From positions 2,873,886 to 2,937,885 of the forward strand of contig NC_031777.1 in NCBI RefSeq assembly GCF_001522545.3: a DNA stretch of 64,000 nucleotides, written 5' to 3'. Positions 9,760-21,900 of this stretch are shown piece by piece. The translations under genes and the position numbers were made by a program. This DNA is from Parus major (lineage: Eukaryota; Chordata; Aves; Passeriformes; Paridae). Under the pieces are notes generated by a model. The model was not told the origin of the DNA, did not search any database, and saw only the letters and a program-made list of their open reading frames with translations. Positions within the stretch are counted from its first letter, which is position 1. Each line of letters opens with the position of its first letter.

Positions 9760-12510
9760 GCCCAGCGGCTCGGCTGAAGTTTTGCAGGCACAGAGGTGAG
9801 AGGAAATGGCAGCTGCTCCTCCGCGTCCTTTCAAAGGGGACACAAAGATAAGAGGCAGAAACAAGGGAGCAGCGGGTGAGTCAGCACGGCTGTGTTTGCT
9901 GCCTGCTATCCCGGTATCCTAACTGAGAGCAAGGCCAAAATGCTTTGGGAGTGGAAAGGATTTCAAGGTTATTCCACATGCTTGGAAAAATAAAAGCAAG
10001 AAGGCTCATAAATAGAATAAATCCAGCCTGGTAATTCCCCGAGGCAGGTGGATGGCAGGGGGGATGCAGCCCAGGCATGGAGCAGAGTGCATCACCATCT
10101 ACAGACGCCTGCAAATATTACACAGCAGCATTCAGGACACTGGGCTAACAAAACAGCCCCTTCCAGCTACAAAAACAGCGAGGCTGAAACCTGAACACCA
10201 CTTGCAACAACTTCAACAGGACTAAAAATAGTGCATTAAAGAAACAAATTAAAAATCAAACTTGCTGTTAGCTAAACTGCTGTCAGCCTTTCTGAAAACC
10301 AGTTGAGGCACTTGAAGCATTTATTCAGATTTATAAAAAATTTAATAGCTGGAGCATTCAAACTTTGTCTGCCCAGGATAAATTGCTCTAGCTGAAAAGG
10401 GCTTCTTAAAAGGGGCAGATGTTGCAAAATATAGATGTTGTAAAAAATAGATTACTTACATGTTCCAGAGGAAAAAAGAAAATTCTGAAGGATAAACTGA
10501 CCAGCTCTTGGGATGATTTCATGATTTCTGGGATGTCAGCCCTGCCCAAGTGCAGCACACAGTAAGAACCAGAAGGAAAAACAGTTCTTTAGGAGGCCCT
10601 GGCACAGGTTACCCAGAGGAGCTGTGGCTGCCCCAGCCCTGGAAGTGTCCAAGGCCAGGATGAACAGGGCTTGGAGCAGCCTGGGGTAGTGGAAGGTGTC
10701 CCTGTCCATGGTAGGGGCTTGGAACAAGATGATCTTCAAGCTCCCTTCCAACCCCAGTCATTCTGGGATTCTGTCAAGGGGCTTAGGAAGCACATGGGAT
10801 TTTTCCTTCCTCTGCTGAAACCCAAAGTGCAGTTTGCTAATCGTGAGGCGAGTCTCTCTTGAGGCCTGCAGAGCCCTGGAGTTGATGGGAGGATGCTCAG
10901 CTTGTCACTCATGGCTGGTTATTCCAAGCAGTCGGTCCCAGTGAGCAACAACACCTGATAAAGACTCCACCACCTCAGCTCAGGTGCTGTCTGAAAACAG
11001 CACCATGAGAAATGGTTATACCTGGCTTATTCCACACCCCAAAGCAGCTCGGGACAAGCAAACATTCAGAGGGAACCTCACAAGCCAGAATTTCATTTAC
11101 AGGCTGTCCAGGGAAATGCCATGCACCCATCTTTATTTCCATACAGCAATTTCTTCTGCACATCCATCTCAGCACTCTGACAGAAGGCAGGGGGAGAAGA
11201 GCCTCTCTCCAGAGCTCAATATAACAACAGCTATGGATTAGATCACTGAATTAAAGAAAGATCTAGAATAAACAGTATGAGAGGAGTCCTCTCCCCTTCC
11301 TCCTTTTTTCCCCACAAAGTACTATATATTCTCCAGTCTTTTAAAAAGATTGAGATTCTACAAAGAACAAATCACCAGTCCCACACCTGGGATATATGAA
11401 CTGAGGACTTCTATTCCTAATTTTTAGATTCAATAAAAAAATTGTAGGTAAAGGACTTGAGGACCTCAGGGAAAGTGCTGATTTTCAACCCCCTTTGGTT
11501 CTCCATTGGCTCAAAGTCGTTTGTGTTCATTCTTTTGTAAAAGTGCATTCATTACATAATCCAAAACACTAAAATCTCCCAGTTATACAAATTTGCACTC
11601 TGTTACTATGGCCAACCACTCCAAAAATACAAAGCAGCAGCACAACAAAGTGCTTGGAACAACAGCTCTCAACTGCCAGTTTCTGCCTGTCAGAACTTAA
11701 AAGCATCTCTAGCTCTTGAACTGTTCATACACAAGCAAGAATCCTGTCCCACTCCCTGAGCAAATTGGCACCTCAAAAATAGAGATGGAGGAAAGGAAAA
11801 GTTACTGTCAGCACACAATGCTAGGAAACAAAAAACCCCAGAACATCCTCCCCCACTAAACCCTCAAAATAAACCCCAGAAAGCAGCTCACACAGAATTC
11901 AACAATGCTGAAATCCAAAGTTGCAAGTGAAAAACTCTAGTTTAAAGAAAAGCAGGTTTGACACCACCAGTTCATGCTACAGAGCAGGTCAAAGATCCCT
12001 GAATTCAGAAGTGCTTCACCCCCTGCCTCTGAAACAAGTTGGGGCATTAAGAAAAACTCCTCTGCAGGCTGAGTAAAGCTCTGCTCTCAGGGGGAGCAGT
12101 GACCTGCCCCCCCAATAAAAGCTTATCCACAAACAGCTGCCAGCTCTAGAGACACCTCCCACAAGCCAGGGTCCATCCCTGGCTCCATGGAAGCAGCTCC
12201 TGGGACGCTGCCAGGGGCTCAGCCCACGTGCTCAGCAGAGGCAGGGCCATGGGATGCACGGGCAGAAAACCACTTCAATCTAGGTGTGTTTTATTTCTGT
12301 ATTCCTTTGGGACACTCTCCTTATCAGCAAGGCTCTGGCAAACAAGCTGCATGTTTTGGACATACACGAGTGGAGAAAATGCCCCTGACAACCATTAGCA
12401 GAGGAGTAACTGGGAGACAGCAGCAGCAAAACACTTCAAACACTCAGCCCACCACATGTTGGAACGTGAGACAGACAGGGGAGGGAGAAAGAGACTTAGG
12501 CAATCTCTTG
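9760..12510. other. intergenic region between TOR3A promoter and FAM20B 3' end
   Basis: No gene is recognised here. The only clear feature is a CR1 3' fragment at 10575-10778. Minus-strand AATAAA signals near 10315 and 11130 could be further distal FAM20B poly(A) sites. Confidence 0.5.
10575..10778 (+). repeat. CR1 LINE 3' fragment
   Basis: In sense orientation: ccctggcacaggtt, the gtggctgccccagccctggaag block, and a 3' end in cattctgggattctgt, matching the CR1 terminal ATTCTRTG-like repeats. Confidence 0.88.
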
Positions 12511-12517
12511 ATGTTGC

Positions 12518-12535
12518 TTTATTAAAATCTTTATT
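12518..12535 (-). terminator. pair of candidate distal poly(A) signals of FAM20B
   Basis: Two TTTATT motifs (12518-12523 and 12530-12535) give two AATAAA signals 12 bases apart on the minus strand, about 3.2 kb after the FAM20B stop. Confidence 0.4.
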
Positions 12536-15263
12536 CACACAATGTTGCTTTATGTGGGATCTGACCCCAGGGGATAGGAGTAGAAAGTCATGATTGCGTT
12601 GTGTTTGCTTATTAGCAACTCCATTTGTGCAGCAGCTCCCAGGGGCCTCCTCTGGCATATCCAAGAGGGGGATCTGTTTCCAGCATCTTGCTCCAGCTGC
12701 TGCAGTAAATAAATTACCTTCTTAATAAATTAGTACTTTTGAGTTGAAGTTTGTTTGGCAAGACACACTCCAGTTCATCAGCTGCTGAAGAAGAGCTGAC
12801 TCAAGTGTGTCCTCCCCCTGATGGCTGACTTGGGAAGGAGGAGGTAAATAGCAGATGGCTGATGAGGCTCTTTAATTAGTTCTTGATTTCTGTGCTTCCA
12901 GTGCTCTGATATCATTGATAACCACGACACAACCAGTGTGTAACATCTGGGGCCAGCGGGGAACACGTGCACAGTGAACAAGAATCAGAAGGTGTCTCGA
13001 AAACCTCCTGGACAGAGCACCTGCCTTGCAAACAATGTTATTTTTCAGAGATTCAAGCAGACCCTGTTGGCACCTGGATGCTGCTCCTCATTTGCTTTGC
13101 AATGGTTACAACTTAAAATTTCATGGGGTTCTGTGTTCAAGCAAAACCATCATCACTGCCAAAAGGGCAGAAATTGTCACAAGGCCAAAACCAGATCTTA
13201 CTGATTTTGGTTTAAGAGAGGAATTTATTTTTCTTTCCTACTGTAGAATGCTGACCTCCAGTAGTGTTTACAGCAACCAGAAGCATCAATATCACAAATA
13301 AAAAAACCAACCCCAAAAAATAACCATTTTCTTGTTTCCTTCTACTGACAATGCTGGACTTCATGCCCTTTGTCCACAAGTAAACCAAAATAAACCAATA
13401 CCCTGCTTTAAATCTTTGACATTTATACTGGGGAAAAACTTATCTCGAGGTTCCACCTGACAGCAAAAGCTTTAGCTTAAAACAATATGTAAGTCCTCAA
13501 CACTAATTCAATTTCAAAGGCTGAAAGACCTTTTTTTGAACCCATTGTTAAATCAAATGTAAATATCAAGAGTGATCACATAGAAATCAGAAATTAAATT
13601 TTGGTAGATCCCTCCCAAAATATTAAGAACTCATGATTAAGCTCAAAGAGAAGAATACACTTTTTGAAATGCTACAAGCCACGAACCATGTGTTTCACCA
13701 TCTTCCCTTTGGGTAAATCATCTGAAATTTCCTGGGAAACAGCTTAAAATAGCACTTGCTCCTGCCCCACAGGCACCACCCACAGCTTCTAAAGTGTGTT
13801 CTGTTATCAGGTGATAGAGGTATGAGCTTCACAGTGTCCTCAAAGCTGGCTGTGTGTCACCATCCTGACTAAGAACTCCAGTAAATAACTCCAGGTCCCA
13901 TCCCATCATCTCATTGCTCTGGGGCGCATCTGTGATTGTGGCCAAGTCCAGAAGAGAGCAAGAATAACATAAAATTACACCTCAGGTAAGCAGTCACATT
14001 CTACTTTCAAGATACTCTGCTCATGCAATGAGAAAAAGACTTCAGCAAAATAAACCAAAACCTGCATTTTTCAGATAAACTCTCTCTGACACCTCCTAGA
14101 TCAGGTGCAGCCAAGGTACAAGAACAAGAGGCAGCTCTTTACCTGCCTGCCACACTGCACTTAGAGAAATCCTGACAGGAAAATCAAGGAAAAGGGCTCA
14201 AACTGACAATTTGGTGCTCTTGCTCTCAAGTCCAGTAACCTGTAATCACTTGGAGAAGGGAGCTCTTTCCTTACATTAAGGACCATGCTGGCTGAACACT
14301 GATGCAAAGCTGTTCAGTTTGGAAATAGTGATGAAACTGCTTCTCTTCTGGAGACACAAACTGAGACCTGCCCCAAGCTGATCTGTTTTATGACACAAAC
14401 TCATTGGCAGCACAGGTGCTGAAGGACAACAGGACTAGCACAAGATGAGTGCTGCAAACCTGCCCTGAAAAAACAACTTTTTTCTATGGCAAAACCATTC
14501 ATGAGGACCCCAGGATGACCATCCCAGGCAGAACACTGCAGTGGGGGCTGCAGGAAGCAGCTGGAGAAGGCAGAAAACCTCCTTGAAGTGGTCACAGCTT
14601 CTGAGCTCAGCCACAGGCAAACCAGGTGAACGTGGGACCCCAACACTGGTGTTCCAAGAACAGCAGTGCTGAGCTGGGGTCACAGGGAGCAGCAGAAAGC
14701 TCTCTCAGGTGAGATGAAGACAGAACACAGCTCAGGGCTTTCTGCACACCTCAGGTTTTTGCTGGTGACCGGGGAAGTCCAGCAATTTTTCCCAGTCCCA
14801 CATGCCCAGAGGCTCCACAGCACTCAGGGCTCACAGTAAAGCAGCCTGACCTCGCTATGCAGAACTGCTTCCAAGGACAGATTCTGTCCTCCTCAACTAC
14901 AAGAGACTGAAAATTGGGTTATAATGGACACAGGATTGCAAGGATATTTTCTCTACTCAGACCTTGCCAGACTCCTTAAAAAACAAGTGACAAGACACAC
15001 GGAAACTTACTATAACCCCTTAATTATCAAGTGCTGTATAACCACCCTGTCCTCTCCTAAATCTCCAACCCTGTGGATAAATCTTTGATAGGACTTCAGC
15101 AAAAACACTGAAGCGTTATCACAAATGAGGCAACCCCTTTTCCCAGCCTTTTATCAAGGAAAAGCCAAGTGAGCAGCAGAGAGGTCCCCTCTCCCACCCC
15201 TCAGACAATCAGAAGAACATCCCACCCCTGGGGGGTGGCACAACTCTTCAGTCTAACAGTTAT

Positions 15264-15269
15264 TTTATT
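15264..15269 (-). terminator. candidate proximal poly(A) signal of FAM20B
   Basis: TTTATT on the plus strand gives AATAAA on the minus strand, in the context cgaataaaataac, about 465 bases after the stop codon. Confidence 0.4.
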
Positions 15270-15733
15270 CGCCCCTCGCTCGTTCTCTAGAGAAGCAGTA
15301 AAATGCCCAACCAGCTCAGAGCTGATTGTGTACAACCCTGAATCAGACAAACTCGCCAGAGTATAGGGGGAAGAGAAGGGGAGAGAACTGTACTGTTCAT
15401 CTCTGTTTGTCCCCTCCAGATCAGTCCACAAAGGAGTTCTGTATTCCACACCAGCACCGAGAGCCGTTTCCATCCAGCGCGGCGCCCACTGCCGGCAATG
15501 GACACGCCACAGTGGCCACCATGGGGGCTGAGCCGTCCGAGCCCCCTGCCCACCTCTCACATCCAGCCCAAGGAAAAAGCCAGTGTCACCTCCCTTCCTC
15601 TGGCTCGGGAGCTTTCCTGTTCATGTCAGTCCATCTTGGCCACAGCCCTTCTGAACTGATTGTGCTGTTTTTCTATCGCTTTTTTGTTCGTTTGTTTTTA
15701 AAAAAAGGAGTTTCGTCTCGCGTTACGCTACGA

Positions 15734-15965
15734 TTACAAGTGAGACAGAGTCATCCTGTCTTCCACCAGCACAACATCTGGCCCAAACTGGTCTGTGCAC
15801 TGCTTCACTGTAGCCAGGATGCTGAGGAGCCGCTGGTCCAGGGCGTCCAGGTGAGGGTCGGAGAGCACAGGTGAGATGGGGTCATGCGACATGGCAGTTT
15901 TTAAGGCAGACTTCAGGACTCCGTTCTTCAGGTAATTCAGCCTGTTCCAGGTAGAAACCCGGATG
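15734..15965 (-). CDS. FAM20B: FAM20B terminal coding exon 8
   Basis: It encodes residues 333-409: [18 protein letters not shown], then [20 protein letters not shown], and the C-terminus [10 protein letters not shown]. The TAA stop is followed in frame by TAG. The acceptor is ttttgcag|CATCC. Confidence 0.96.
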
Positions 15966-18900
15966 CTGCAAAAGAAACAAACACACGTCACCACACCCTG
16001 GCCCAGCTGCATCCCACTGGGAATACCAGAGCCAGCCTCCTGAGGGAGCCTGGCACATCAAGAACGAAGACTCATTGCAGAAGTGGGTTTGGGATGGCAG
16101 GGTCCAGGTGAAACTGCGTCACAGACAGGATCTAATGAAACCTCAAAACTGAAGGTGATGAAGGATCAATCCGGTGTGACATAACTGATGTTACACAGGA
16201 ACACTGCCAGCTGAGAGGACAGAAGGTCTTCAGTCATGACATGGTTTGGAAAGGAAAGAAAAGGAAGGAAAAAGTAACAAATTCAAACAAAGGTCACCTC
16301 AGGAAGAGCATCACTGAATAATAATGAATCACAAAAGGCAGTTGACCAAACTTGCAAGAAAGAGAACACAGCAGTGACCTTTCCTCTTCACTGGCCACTG
16401 AGCTTGTTTATGTCAGCCAATCTCAACTCTCATGTTCCATGAAGTCTCTTGGGATTCTCCCCCAAATCTTTCAGGGCCACATCTTTAGCACCCCTGGTCT
16501 AAACTCTTGGGTTTGATGGCTTCTAATAAAACCAGCAAAATAAGCAAGTGTTGTAACAAACCTACAGTTAAAACAATTACACAAATTAATTCTTACATGC
16601 CATTTGCCCAGTACCAGAAAGAAGGAATATCTGAAAAGCAGGAAATTGCAGAGTCTCTTACAGAGATAAACTTCTCCTCTGGTTGCATTTGGGGAAATCA
16701 AGATGACAAGGACTCCAGAAGAATCTCAACAAAGCAAAAAATTAAACTTGCATTTAAAATTAATGCAGGAAAAAGAAAGAATTTGAAAATTCTTTAGCTG
16801 TTCTCCATATGACTTTTAAAAGGATCTTGAGAACATAGGCCAGGTGTTCTGCAGCATTCAGGGAGCTCTGCTTAGTGCAAGCAGGATGAAAGCTCAGGCT
16901 TTCTGCAAAGTTCCCAGTTTTCAAAGATCCCAGATAATTTGGAAGAGAAAACCTTTCAAGGACAAGCTTCATGGACAAGCTCCATTTGGAAGGCTTGGAG
17001 GAGTTAATGTTGAAGTATCAGAGTCAGGAATTTTTTTTTCCTGTAAATTTTTATAGAACCCCATAATGACTTGAACTGGAAGGGACCTTAAAAAACATCC
17101 CATTCCACTCCCCTTGCCATGGGCAGGGACATCATCCATTAGACCAGGTTGTTCCAAGCTCTGTCCAACCTGGCCTTGGACATTTCCAGGGATGGGACCT
17201 CCTCAGAGGGAAGAACTTCTTCCCAATATCCCATCTAACTCTGCCCTCTATCAGTGTGATAGATTCCCCTTGTCCTAAATCCCTCTCCAGCTCTCTTGGA
17301 GCCCCTTTAGACACTGAAAGGGGCTCTGAGGTCTCCCCAGGGCCTTCTCTTCTCCACGTTGAACACCCCAGCCCTCTCAGGCTGTTCCAGAGGAGAGGTA
17401 CTACAGTCCTCACAGCATCTATTTCCTAATGAGAAGTAGCAATGGCCTGGTAAGAGAGTGGACATGGAACAGAAATCATAAAGTCACAACCTCTGAAAAT
17501 AAAACAGCTGAGAAGGCCAAACAGAAACAAAACTCTACAAAGAAACTACAAATTTTACTTGAGAGAAGCCCCCTGAGCAGGACTGCAGTTTTCTTTAGAA
17601 GCCACATTTGAAATGATTAAATTGCCAGACACGTTGGATCCTTCGCTTCTGCCAGGGAGAACTCAAGCTGGGATGTGAACTTTGATTTGTCAGGAGCTGG
17701 ATGGGGACAGCTGCAGATGCAAAGTACCTGTCACACTGACTATGGATAGATGTGAACCAGTGACCTGGAGGTAAGACCACTTTCTGCAGCTAACCCTCCA
17801 ATGTACATGAAAATGGATCCCTCAGCTTCTCAGGCAGTGACAATCCATCAAACAGACAATATCTCAAATAAGTACAGCACTGTGGACCCCAGCAAACCTT
17901 TTCAGGTTGCCAGAAGGCTCACAAGTTAATGATATTGCAAAGGACAGCAATTACATAAGTGAACAGCACCCCTGTGTTTCACTTACATGCAGCACTGATA
18001 GAGAGGAGCCAAAATGCTTCTTTCATCCAGGGCAGGGTTTCCAAAGCTGAAAAGAAAAATTAAAACTGAGTGAACCAGCTGAACTCCTAAGGTTGTTCTC
18101 AACATAAAGAGCTTTGTGAAGAACTCAGAGAAATCAATACTAGGCAATTTCATGCTCCAAGAGATCAAATAATTTAAATTAAAATATAAACAGGCCATGA
18201 CCAGTCACAGATGTAACTCTCATCAGCATCAGCTAAGCAGGTAAACAGAAGCAGCACCAGCATACCCAGTTCTTTATCAGACCAAGGCACCTTAGAAAGG
18301 CATTTCAGAGGAGTCTAGAAATGATGCAGGGGTGAGGAATAAGTGGTATTCTGGGCATGCAGAATGGGAGCTTTGTCTGTCTGACACAGCTGGGCAGGGA
18401 AGGAACCAAACAGCAACAACCAAAGAGCAACAGTTCACTAACAAGGTGATCAACTTAAACATTTCAAGCCAGAAGGCTTCCACAGTATTTCAAGCTTCAT
18501 CTAAACACATGCTGAATCTATTTTTCATAGTTTCACCTTCCTCATAATACTGTTTTCAACTAAGAACTTTCCCTTTGTCTTGGGTTGTAATGCAAGATGT
18601 AACCAAAAATCTGTATTTTATTACAAGCTGTTAAAACCAGGTGTGGCAGTGTTCTTTTTCTCTTCCATGACCCAGCCCTCAAAACTCCAGGGGGATCTCT
18701 TCAGTTAATGGGCCATTGGGTCTCACTGCAGGACTGATAAAATGCCATCATCCCATGGGGAGATGCTCCACCCAGGGGGAGGAGCCCAGCATTCCTACCT
18801 GGATATAATCTGAGCCTTGGAACACCACAGCCTTTCTTCCTCTGGCCCATCTACACCACCCCTGGACCTTCAGAGAAAAACTACATCCTTCCACAGGGTC

Positions 18901-21900
18901 ACTGCTTCAACAGAACCACATCTGCCACTCCAGGAGAGCTACAGCCACCATTTAATTAAACTGCTACCAACACCCTGCCCAACAGGCTGTCAGCTTGTAT
19001 TTTATTTTACATTTCCTACTAAGTTGCAGGTTTTTTTTAAATTTATACATACTAGTAAAGAAGTGTTATTCCTACTCCCATATCTTTGCCTGAGAGCCTC
19101 TTAATTTCAAAATTACAGTAATTTGGAGGGCAAGGGTTTACATTTTCCATTTTAAGGGAGGCTCCTACCTTCCTTAGAGAACACCTGTCTTTTCAAACCA
19201 AGACATCCTTCAATAAAGATGAGTTGCTGCAGGGGCCTGGCATTATTCTACTCAAATAATTCTGTTATTCATAGCTTTAAAAGTAAATAAGTTCCCAGGG
19301 AAGTGGTCATGGCACCAAGGAACATCTGCTCTTACTCACATGGTTCAGTTTTAGGTAGTCCTGTAAGAAACAAGGACTTGGGGTCAATGATCCTTAGGGG
19401 TCCTTTCCAAGCTGAGATCTACCATAGTTCTATGAAAAACTGTTCCCTATCCATTATTTCACAGAAATGTTAAATTTTATTAAGTGACTAAATAAATCAC
19501 TTAAATTTTCAGGAAAAAACAACTTACTGTCAACCTGCAAAGCCCCACCAGAAATATTTTCATAATGTTACAGGAACATACCATAACAAAGGGACTTGAC
19601 CTTCAAACTTCCAGTGACTAATCCATGACCTTCCTTCCTCCTAGCACGTTGTCAGTGAGGAACAGAAAGAGCATTTTTGCCAAATTCACCTAAAGCAGCA
19701 GTAATTAAGCAGTCCCAGGGTGGAATGCATACTGCTGTCATACTGGGGTATTACTGAACAGGCTGATGACAGGAAGGATGGATGGAAAGATGGAAGGAGG
19801 GATGGAATCCACTATACAGAAGATAAATGGGAAAAGAAAGGTAACTCCAGGCCTTCCAAGGTCTCGAGTGGTGTGCAAAGCCTGAGCAGAGGCTGCCACA
19901 GGAACTGCTGGTCCTTCACAGAAGGGAAACTCACTGCCATTGCACATGGGAGTGCCCACCAGGAAAATAAATAATCCTGAATTGCTGGACTAAATTATGA
20001 GAAAGGCAAGTAGATGATCTTTATGTTTTTAGGAAAAATAAATCACATTGTTATGATTTAAACAAGGCTGTGTCTTCAATATGATTTTTAACCTATAGTG
20101 GACAACATACAAAACTACAGCAAAGACAGAAGGACTCATATTCTAAACACATTTTTAAACGTTTTTGTTTGGGTAAGTTAGTGTCCACATTTAGAACATC
20201 ATCATATTTTGCTTTCGGTATCATTTCTACCTCCACATTAAACTTTCAACTTTTTGAAGTCTGAGTAGGCATATCAGAAGGCAGGGAATGCCAAATTATT
20301 CAAAAACACATTTTGAAAAGATCTGCTTTTATTTCAGTACTCACTGATTGGTGATAAATAAAAAAGCTTAAGTTTTCTTCCATTAATTAAAAGCCTAAAA
20401 GGAAAGGGCTTTTCTGGGGATAGGAGGAGACTGCAGCAAAGCTTTCAAAGTTGCTTTGAGAAATACTGTGTTAATTGGGGAGCTTCTGTAGCTTGAGCAA
20501 AACTTTGCCAAGACAAAAGAGTATCTAGAGCACAGAGCAGAATCACAGAGTCCTAGAATGTTGGGTTGGGTTAAAGCTCATCTTGTTCCACCCCCTACCA
20601 TGGGCAGGGACACCTCCCACTAGACCAGGGTGCTCCAAGCCCCATCCAACCTGGCCTTGGACACTTCCAGGGCTGGGGCAGACACAGCTTCTCTGGGAAA
20701 CCTGTGCCAGGGCCTCCCCACCCTCAGATGGAAGAATTTCTTCCTAATATCTGATCCAAACCCACTTTCTTTCAGTTTGAATCCACTCCCCCTTGTCCTG
20801 TCAGCACCACAGCCTTTCAAGGACCCAAAGACTTGGTGAATAATTTCAGATAAAAAAGAAAGACGATTACAAAAGATATTAAAGAATAAATTTGCGAGAG
20901 AGAGAAAACAGAGAGAGACAGAGCAGATAAATGTGTGCCCTTGCTCTCACCACTGCCAGGCCAACAGGACAGTCCCCAGGCTCACCTTTTGGCATTATCC
21001 AGCAGGATGAGCATGCTGGCTCCCTCATCATCCTGGAAACTCTCGTAGTGGTGCCGGTCGGCGTTGCCGATCAAGTAGTCAAAGATGGCCGTGTCGATGA
21101 TGTCCAGCAGGCGCGGGCCCGAGTCGTACGGGGACGTTTTCTTCACGGCGTCGCAGTAGCTCTCGTCATACTCCCACCTGCAGCCAGAGAGGAACCAGGC
21201 AGCCCTTCAGGGAACCACCACTGCACAGCAACAGCACTTAGAGCTGCCCTCAGTCATCTTTGAGTGCACCAAGAGAGGGGAGCAGCCCAGGCTAGACCAA
21301 GAAGGAAGAGCTTGACAACAGTGTTTCATGAGAGAGTAAACCCTGCATTAACATCCCAGCCTATGGAGCAAGCTGTAGTTTCAGCTCTAAGATACACAAA
21401 GATCATCTTCCTACGGAAAACAAAGTCAGAGTCTGCTTCCTCACAACTCCACAGTGGCCAGGCTGTCTTGTGGGAAGATTACTGCCAAGCCTTTCCTCCC
21501 TCAGCTTCCCAAGGAACACTCCAGTAATGTGTCTGTTTCCACTGCCTTGAGCTGTTTCCATCTGGCTTTCCAACCATCCCCTTCCTTTTTTCTTTCTAAT
21601 GCAAATACCCTCCCTGTGGTTAGTAATGAGCCCCTCTGCCCCCTGGAGAAGGGCTTCACAGTGCTCACTCTCCTTCACTCACAGCTGTCTCTTTCCTCTC
21701 CTCTTTCTTTGCAGAGTATCTCACCTTCTTCTCCACTCACAAGATTCAAGCTTCCCTCTTATCTCCTTCTCCAGGTAATCTTGTAACATGGATGTCATGT
21801 CTCAATTCTCCAAACCTAGGATTTTAAATTTTATCATTTTCTTCTTTACAGCTTTCAAAGCTATTCAACACCATCACCAAAACAGCCAAATCTCTGGTGT

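Larger units (their letters stand above)
12510..15733 (-). other. FAM20B: possible FAM20B 3' UTR
   Basis: It follows the FAM20B stop codon on the minus strand and holds no recognisable coding sequence and no CR1 copy. Candidate minus-strand AATAAA signals lie at 15264-15269 (about 465 bases after the stop), near 13220, and as a pair at 12518-12523 and 12530-12535. A long UTR with several alternative ends is plausible, but the true end is not determined. Confidence 0.4.
18047..20985 (-). other. FAM20B: FAM20B intron 6
   Basis: A 2939-base GT-AG intron. It holds a solo LTR (18576-19205), a small CR1 3' end (19368-19436) and a larger CR1 fragment (20540-20828). Confidence 0.85.
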
